The notes under the pieces are model-generated. The model worked only from the letters and a program-made list of their open reading frames with translations, was not told the origin of the DNA and did no database searches. 8,136 nt of DNA from Candidatus Woesearchaeota archaeon (GTDB lineage Archaea; Nanobdellota; Nanobdellia; SCGC-AAA011-G17; GW2011-AR17): positions 1 to 8,136 of the forward strand of contig RFJO01000075.1 in assembly GCA_003694495.1 (NCBI GenBank), given 5' to 3'. Below, one piece after another: positions 5,566 through 8,136 of this stretch. Position 1 is the first letter of the stretch. Each line of letters starts with the position of its first letter. A program made the translations under genes and the position numbers.

Positions 5566-5762
5566 TTAAAAAAACAGATTTTTCGGTGGCTGTGTATGAG
5601 TCAAGGTTTAGCAGCTTAGGAGTAATCTTGCTTATACTCGGCGTGTATTATTTGGGAACGTTTTTTAAATGGTGGCCGGAACTGCCATTTTGGCCGGTTG
5701 TCTTAATTGTAGCAGGATTGTATCTTATAATAAAAAAATTTAGCTATAAGAGAATTCTATAA
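5562..5762 (+). CDS. Two-helix membrane protein, LiaI/LiaF-like (DUF5668-type)
   Basis: A 66-residue protein. A polar start (MIKKTDFSVAVYESRFS) leads to two helices: LGVILLILGVYYLGTFF (about 19-35) and FWPVVLIVAGLYLII (about 43-57). They are joined by the Trp/Pro turn KWWPELP, and a basic tail follows. The pattern LGxxLLxLGxxxL...WPxxLIxxGLYLI matches the small LiaI/LiaF-like transmembrane repeat, normally linked to envelope stress in bacteria; its archaeal role is unknown. The ATG at 5562 is chosen over one at 5529 because it overlaps the upstream TGA as ATGA, a classic coupling arrangement, and avoids a 37-base overlap. No ribosome site or separate promoter is seen, so it depends on the Yip1-like gene for expression. 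Confidence 0.75.
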   Translation: MIKKTDFSVAVYESRFSSLGVILLILGVYYLGTFFKWWPELPFWPVVLIVAGLYLIIKKFSYKRIL

Positions 5763-5854
5763 AAAGTACCACCATATCTTGTCAGCAATAACTAATTTAT
5801 TACCCTAATGGAATATATCGCCTTACTGCACAGGCAATAAAAATTAGAAACCTT
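5763..5854. other. Short intergenic stretch with nothing identified
   Basis: Between the membrane operon and the tRNA promoter I see no ORF, no clear oligo-T terminator and no convincing hairpin. GCAATAA occurs twice, at about 5784 and 5834, without other shared sequence, which is probably chance in AT-rich DNA. Confidence 0.4.
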
Positions 5855-5862
5855 TTTAAATA
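5855..5862 (+). promoter_or_regulatory. TATA box of the initiator tRNA gene
   Basis: TTTAAATA preceded by GAAACC (BRE-like) is a near-consensus archaeal promoter. Its centre lies 25.5 bases before the first base of the mature tRNA (A5884), so transcription should begin at or within a base or two of the mature 5' end. Confidence 0.7.
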
Positions 5863-5883
5863 AGTTCATGCCTAACAAATTTT

Positions 5884-5957
5884 AGCGAGGTAGGACAGTC
5901 AGGAGTGTCCGTCGGGCTCATAACCCGAAGGTCGATGGTTCAAATCCATCCCTCGCT
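5884..5957 (+). tRNA. Initiator tRNA-Met (anticodon CAT)
   Basis: A 74-base intronless cloverleaf. The acceptor stem AGCGAGG pairs fully with CCTCGCT (5951-5957). The D stem is GGAC/GTCC with GG in its loop (5902-5903), and the anticodon stem is TCGGG/CCCGA with loop CTCATAA and anticodon CAT at 5919-5921. The T stem is GATGG/CCATC with loop TTCAAAT. The A1:U72 pair and three consecutive G:C pairs at the base of the anticodon stem identify the archaeal initiator rather than elongator Met or the CAT-anticodon Ile isoacceptor. The 3' CCA is not encoded (ATT follows), so it must be added after transcription. A strong TATA box sits at the spacing expected for a transcript starting at A5884. Confidence 0.96.
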
Positions 5958-5975
5958 ATTATTTATTAAATAAAA

Positions 5976-5984
5976 TATATAAAT
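5976..5984 (+). promoter_or_regulatory. TATA box of the Gfo/Idh/MocA gene
   Basis: TATATAAAT, starting 19 bases after the tRNA 3' end, is centred about 27 bases before the ATG at 6007. This predicts a leaderless mRNA independent of the tRNA transcript. No Shine-Dalgarno sequence lies before the ATG. Confidence 0.6.
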
Positions 5985-6006
5985 AAACAGTTTATTCCTT
6001 ATTATT

Positions 6007-7026
6007 ATGATTAATTACGCAATTGTAGGATGTGGAAGAGTTTCAAGTTATCATGCTAACGCAATTGTACAAGACGAAAATTCTAGGCTTGTTGCCTGCT
6101 GTGAAGTTAAAACAGACCAATTAAAACAATTTTCAAGAACTTATAATTGTAAACCTTATACCGATATAAATGAAATGCTAAACAATGAAAATATTGATGT
6201 TGTAATCATTGCTACGGGCAATTCGTCACACCTAAAACTTATAGATATTGCAGCGAAGCATAAAAAGCATATACTATGTGAAAAGCCTTTAGCACTTACT
6301 AAGGATGATTGTGTAAAAGCAATAAACCTATGTAAAGAAAATAATGTTAAGCTATATGAAGTAAAACAGAACCGGTTCAATAAGCCTGTTGCAAAACTGA
6401 AAAACATTTTTGATGACGGCAAGTTGGGAAAACTTGTGCTGGGCAATTCTACCATAAGATGGTTTAGAGATCAGGATTATTATGACAAGAATGAATGGCA
6501 TGGTAAAAGAAATACAGACGGAGGAATGCTTTATACGCAAGCTATACATGATATAGACCTGTTGCTTTGGTTTATGGGTAACGTTAGGTCTGTGCAATCA
6601 AACATGGCAACGTTGTTGCACAACATAGAAACTGAAGATGTGGCAACTGCCATTTTAGAGTTTGAAAATGGTGCACTGGGCGTTATTGAAGCCACAACCT
6701 GTACATACCCAAAAGATACTGAAGGGTCTTTAACAATTATTGGAGATAAAGGTACAGTTAAAATTGGCGGCATATCAATGAATAAGGTAGACATCTGGCA
6801 GGTAAAAGATGATAATACTGATACAAGTGAATTAAACACATACCCTGAGAATGTATATGGGTTCGGGCATAAAGATCTTATATCATGCTTGACAAATTCT
6901 TTGATTGAAAACAAAGATAGCAGTTTTTTGGTTGACGGAAAGCAAGCGCTTAAAAGCGTTGAAGTTATAGAAGCCATAATTAAATCTGCAGAAACTGGCC
7001 AGAAAGTTTATATCCAAAAAACTTAA
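6007..7026 (+). CDS. Gfo/Idh/MocA-family oxidoreductase, probable nucleotide-sugar 3-dehydrogenase
   Basis: A 339-residue NAD(P)-dependent oxidoreductase. The Rossmann fold opens with VGCGRVSSYH (7-16). CEKPLALT (91-98) carries the family's EKP motif with the catalytic Lys93. The C-terminal half has the substrate block RWFRDQDYYDKNEWHGKRNTDGG (starting at 151) and AIHDIDLLLWFMG (179-191) with the conserved HxxD (His181, Asp184). The RWxR...YYD..WHG..xTDGG...H pattern, IETEDVATA and the ending VYGFGHKD resemble enzymes that oxidise C3 of UDP-GlcNAc or UDP-GlcNAc-uronate (WbpB/WlbA-like), used for surface glycans. The substrate is inferred, not proven. Length is normal for the family and it appears intact. 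The start is leaderless by TATA spacing. The lipid-kinase-like gene follows 25 bases after the stop, with its own TATA box overlapping this stop codon. No other glycan gene is in view. Confidence 0.92.
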   Translation: MINYAIVGCGRVSSYHANAIVQDENSRLVACCEVKTDQLKQFSRTYNCKPYTDINEMLNNENIDVVIIATGNSSHLKLIDIAAKHKKHILCEKPLALTKDDCVKAINLCKENNVKLYEVKQNRFNKPVAKLKNIFDDGKLGKLVLGNSTIRWFRDQDYYDKNEWHGKRNTDGGMLYTQAIHDIDLLLWFMGNVRSVQSNMATLLHNIETEDVATAILEFENGALGVIEATTCTYPKDTEGSLTIIGDKGTVKIGGISMNKVDIWQVKDDNTDTSELNTYPENVYGFGHKDLISCLTNSLIENKDSSFLVDGKQALKSVEVIEAIIKSAETGQKVYIQKT

Positions 7027-7029
7027 ATA
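7022..7029 (+). promoter_or_regulatory. TATA box overlapping the upstream stop codon
   Basis: CTTAAATA, preceded by an A-run, contains the TAA stop (7024-7026) of the oxidoreductase gene. Its centre is 26.5 bases before the ATG at 7052, predicting a leaderless mRNA for the lipid-kinase-like gene. Co-transcription from upstream is also possible. Confidence 0.5.
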
Positions 7030-7051
7030 ACATAACTCATCAACTAGACGC

Positions 7052-8095
7052 ATGGTTGAACATTTTGTAGTTATAGCAAACATGCATGCAAAAAGTAATA
7101 GGAAAGATAAAAATAAAGTTAAAAGAATAAGACAGATTCTTGGAAAAAGGGGAGAAGTTATTGAAACATATAAACCTAGTGACCTAGAAAAAGCAATAGA
7201 CTATGTAATCAAATATAAACCTGATATAACTCTGCCTGATGGCGGGGATGGTATGCAGCTTTTGTTTTATACAAACTTTATAAAAAAATGGCCTAAAACT
7301 GAACAAATGCCGCCAATGGCTGTGTCCGCATCAGGTACATGGAATGTGCTGGCAAAACATGTAGGAATGAAAAGCAACCAGTGGCAAAAATACCTAGAAT
7401 ATATTGTTAACACAAAAAAAGAAGATCTTACAACACAAGATGTAGGGTTAATTAAAATTGAAGATGATAAAGGAAAAACAACTTACGGATTTTCATATGG
7501 GATGGGGCTTCCGGTAACAATACTTAATGAATATTATACTGCAAAAGATCTTAAGATGATTAAACTTGGAATGATGTTAGGAGAGTTTGGAGTGTCTGCA
7601 TTTTTCAAATATATTAATGTTCCATTAATATCTTCAGTTGCTTCAAAATTTTTAAGCGAAAAGATTTCTTATGGAAAATTCTTTGACAAGTTTGCGCAAA
7701 AAAGAGAATATAAACTAACTTATGAAAATGGAGAAAGTGAAAATGCAAACCTTTTAGGGCTTATGGCACAAACTTTGCCTTCACTTGGCCTGCCTAAATG
7801 TAACATATTTTATAAAGCGACAAACACAAAAAAGTTTCATGTACTAGGTACTAAACATGATATCCTCGAAGCGCTAATACTTTCACCTGCATTATATACA
7901 GGGAATATGCATCTTGTAAGCCCTGAAGCGCTTATTGATAAACAAACAAATTATTTTAAAATCGAAAGTGAACAACCATTTGACTACCAAGTTAATGGTG
8001 ACACGGATTTCTTGGGGGATCAGTTCAAAGCAAACAAGGTTGAACTTAGCTATGGAAGAAGAATATTTTTAGTAAAGTATCTAGGTTATATTTAA
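7052..8095 (+). CDS. Diacylglycerol-kinase-type lipid kinase, divergent
   Basis: A 347-residue protein of the DAGK catalytic-domain superfamily (DgkB/YegS/sphingosine-kinase fold), which phosphorylates lipid hydroxyls with ATP. Landmarks in order are IANMHAKSNRKD (8-19) in place of the usual NPxaG start; PDGGDGM (62-68), the nucleotide-binding GGDGT motif with Met68 for Thr; and SASGTWNVLAKHVG (92-105), the second glycine motif. A C-terminal beta domain follows, with YTGNMHLVSPEAL (282-294) and FDYQVNGD (310-317), where the family has DGE. A middle insert (about 165-215) is amphipathic and could touch the membrane; no true membrane helix or signal peptide is present. The altered GGDGT and DGE positions leave activity open to doubt, though the overall pattern is well kept. 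The ATG fits leaderless spacing; an ATG at codon 11 would remove the first strand and is less likely. The substrate is unknown. Confidence 0.83.
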   Translation: MVEHFVVIANMHAKSNRKDKNKVKRIRQILGKRGEVIETYKPSDLEKAIDYVIKYKPDITLPDGGDGMQLLFYTNFIKKWPKTEQMPPMAVSASGTWNVLAKHVGMKSNQWQKYLEYIVNTKKEDLTTQDVGLIKIEDDKGKTTYGFSYGMGLPVTILNEYYTAKDLKMIKLGMMLGEFGVSAFFKYINVPLISSVASKFLSEKISYGKFFDKFAQKREYKLTYENGESENANLLGLMAQTLPSLGLPKCNIFYKATNTKKFHVLGTKHDILEALILSPALYTGNMHLVSPEALIDKQTNYFKIESEQPFDYQVNGDTDFLGDQFKANKVELSYGRRIFLVKYLGYI

Positions 8096-8110
8096 ATACT
8101 TAAACAGAAT

Positions 8111-8119
8111 CATATATAA
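8111..8119 (+). promoter_or_regulatory. Possible TATA box of the next gene
   Basis: CATATATAATATAAA near the right edge resembles the window's other TATA boxes and would start transcription about 5 bases beyond the end. The surrounding DNA is so A-rich that this is tentative. Confidence 0.3.
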
Positions 8120-8136
8120 TATAAAAAAAATAAAAA

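Noticed and set aside
5919..5921. CAT anticodon read as elongator tRNA-Met or tRNA-Ile2
   Set aside because: A1:U72 and three consecutive G:C pairs in the anticodon stem are initiator hallmarks in archaea.
6156..7083. Minus-strand open frames inside the oxidoreductase gene
   Set aside because: The plus-strand frame has full family motifs. The antisense frames show no recognisable domain or promoter.
1..8136. CRISPR array, insertion sequence, toxin-antitoxin pair, prophage or inteins
   Set aside because: No regularly spaced repeats, inverted terminal repeats, transposase, integrase or intein motifs were seen, and alaS is continuous.

Overview
This is an AT-rich archaeal window, most likely from a small-genome DPANN-type archaeon (Woesearchaeota/Pacearchaeota-like; the lineage is an inference). 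The archaeal evidence is direct: an alanyl-tRNA synthetase with the archaeal N-terminal four-cysteine extension, an initiator tRNA with the A1:U72 pair and three G:C pairs in the anticodon stem, and TATA boxes of the TTTAWATA type in front of almost every transcription unit. Genes are tightly packed, with no gap above about 205 bases.

Layout, left to right. At the left edge, promoter and ribosome-site signals point to a minus-strand gene leaving the window. Then come two plus-strand genes (224-640, 652-1167) for charged coiled-coil proteins of unknown function, probably one operon. A minus-strand transglutaminase-like gene (1162-1686) meets the second of these tail to tail with a 6-base overlap. 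It shares a 95-base divergent promoter region with alaS (1782-4337). A two-helix membrane peptide gene (4359-4541) follows from a promoter lying in the last codons of alaS, and overlaps tail to tail by 4 bases with a minus-strand lipoprotein gene (4538-4909). A two-gene membrane operon (Yip1-like, 5008-5565, and a LiaI/LiaF-like two-helix protein, 5562-5762) is joined by an ATGA overlap. The initiator tRNA-Met gene (5884-5957) comes next, then a Gfo/Idh/MocA oxidoreductase that resembles nucleotide-sugar 3-dehydrogenases (6007-7026), and a divergent diacylglycerol-kinase-type lipid kinase (7052-8095).

Functionally the window mixes translation (alaS, initiator tRNA) with envelope functions (lipoprotein, membrane proteins, sugar-nucleotide oxidoreductase, lipid kinase). 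No single pathway joins them, and no mobile element, CRISPR array or defence system is visible.

The strongest window-wide signal is promoter geometry. Six protein genes have a TATA box centred about 25-29 bases before the start codon, which predicts leaderless mRNAs. The initiator tRNA has the same geometry relative to its mature 5' end, which predicts a leaderless tRNA transcript like those known in Nanoarchaeum equitans. Only the coiled-coil operon, the Yip1-like operon and the left-edge gene carry Shine-Dalgarno leaders. The geometry also fixed three start codons. The best candidate for something undescribed among the proteins is the coiled-coil gene pair.
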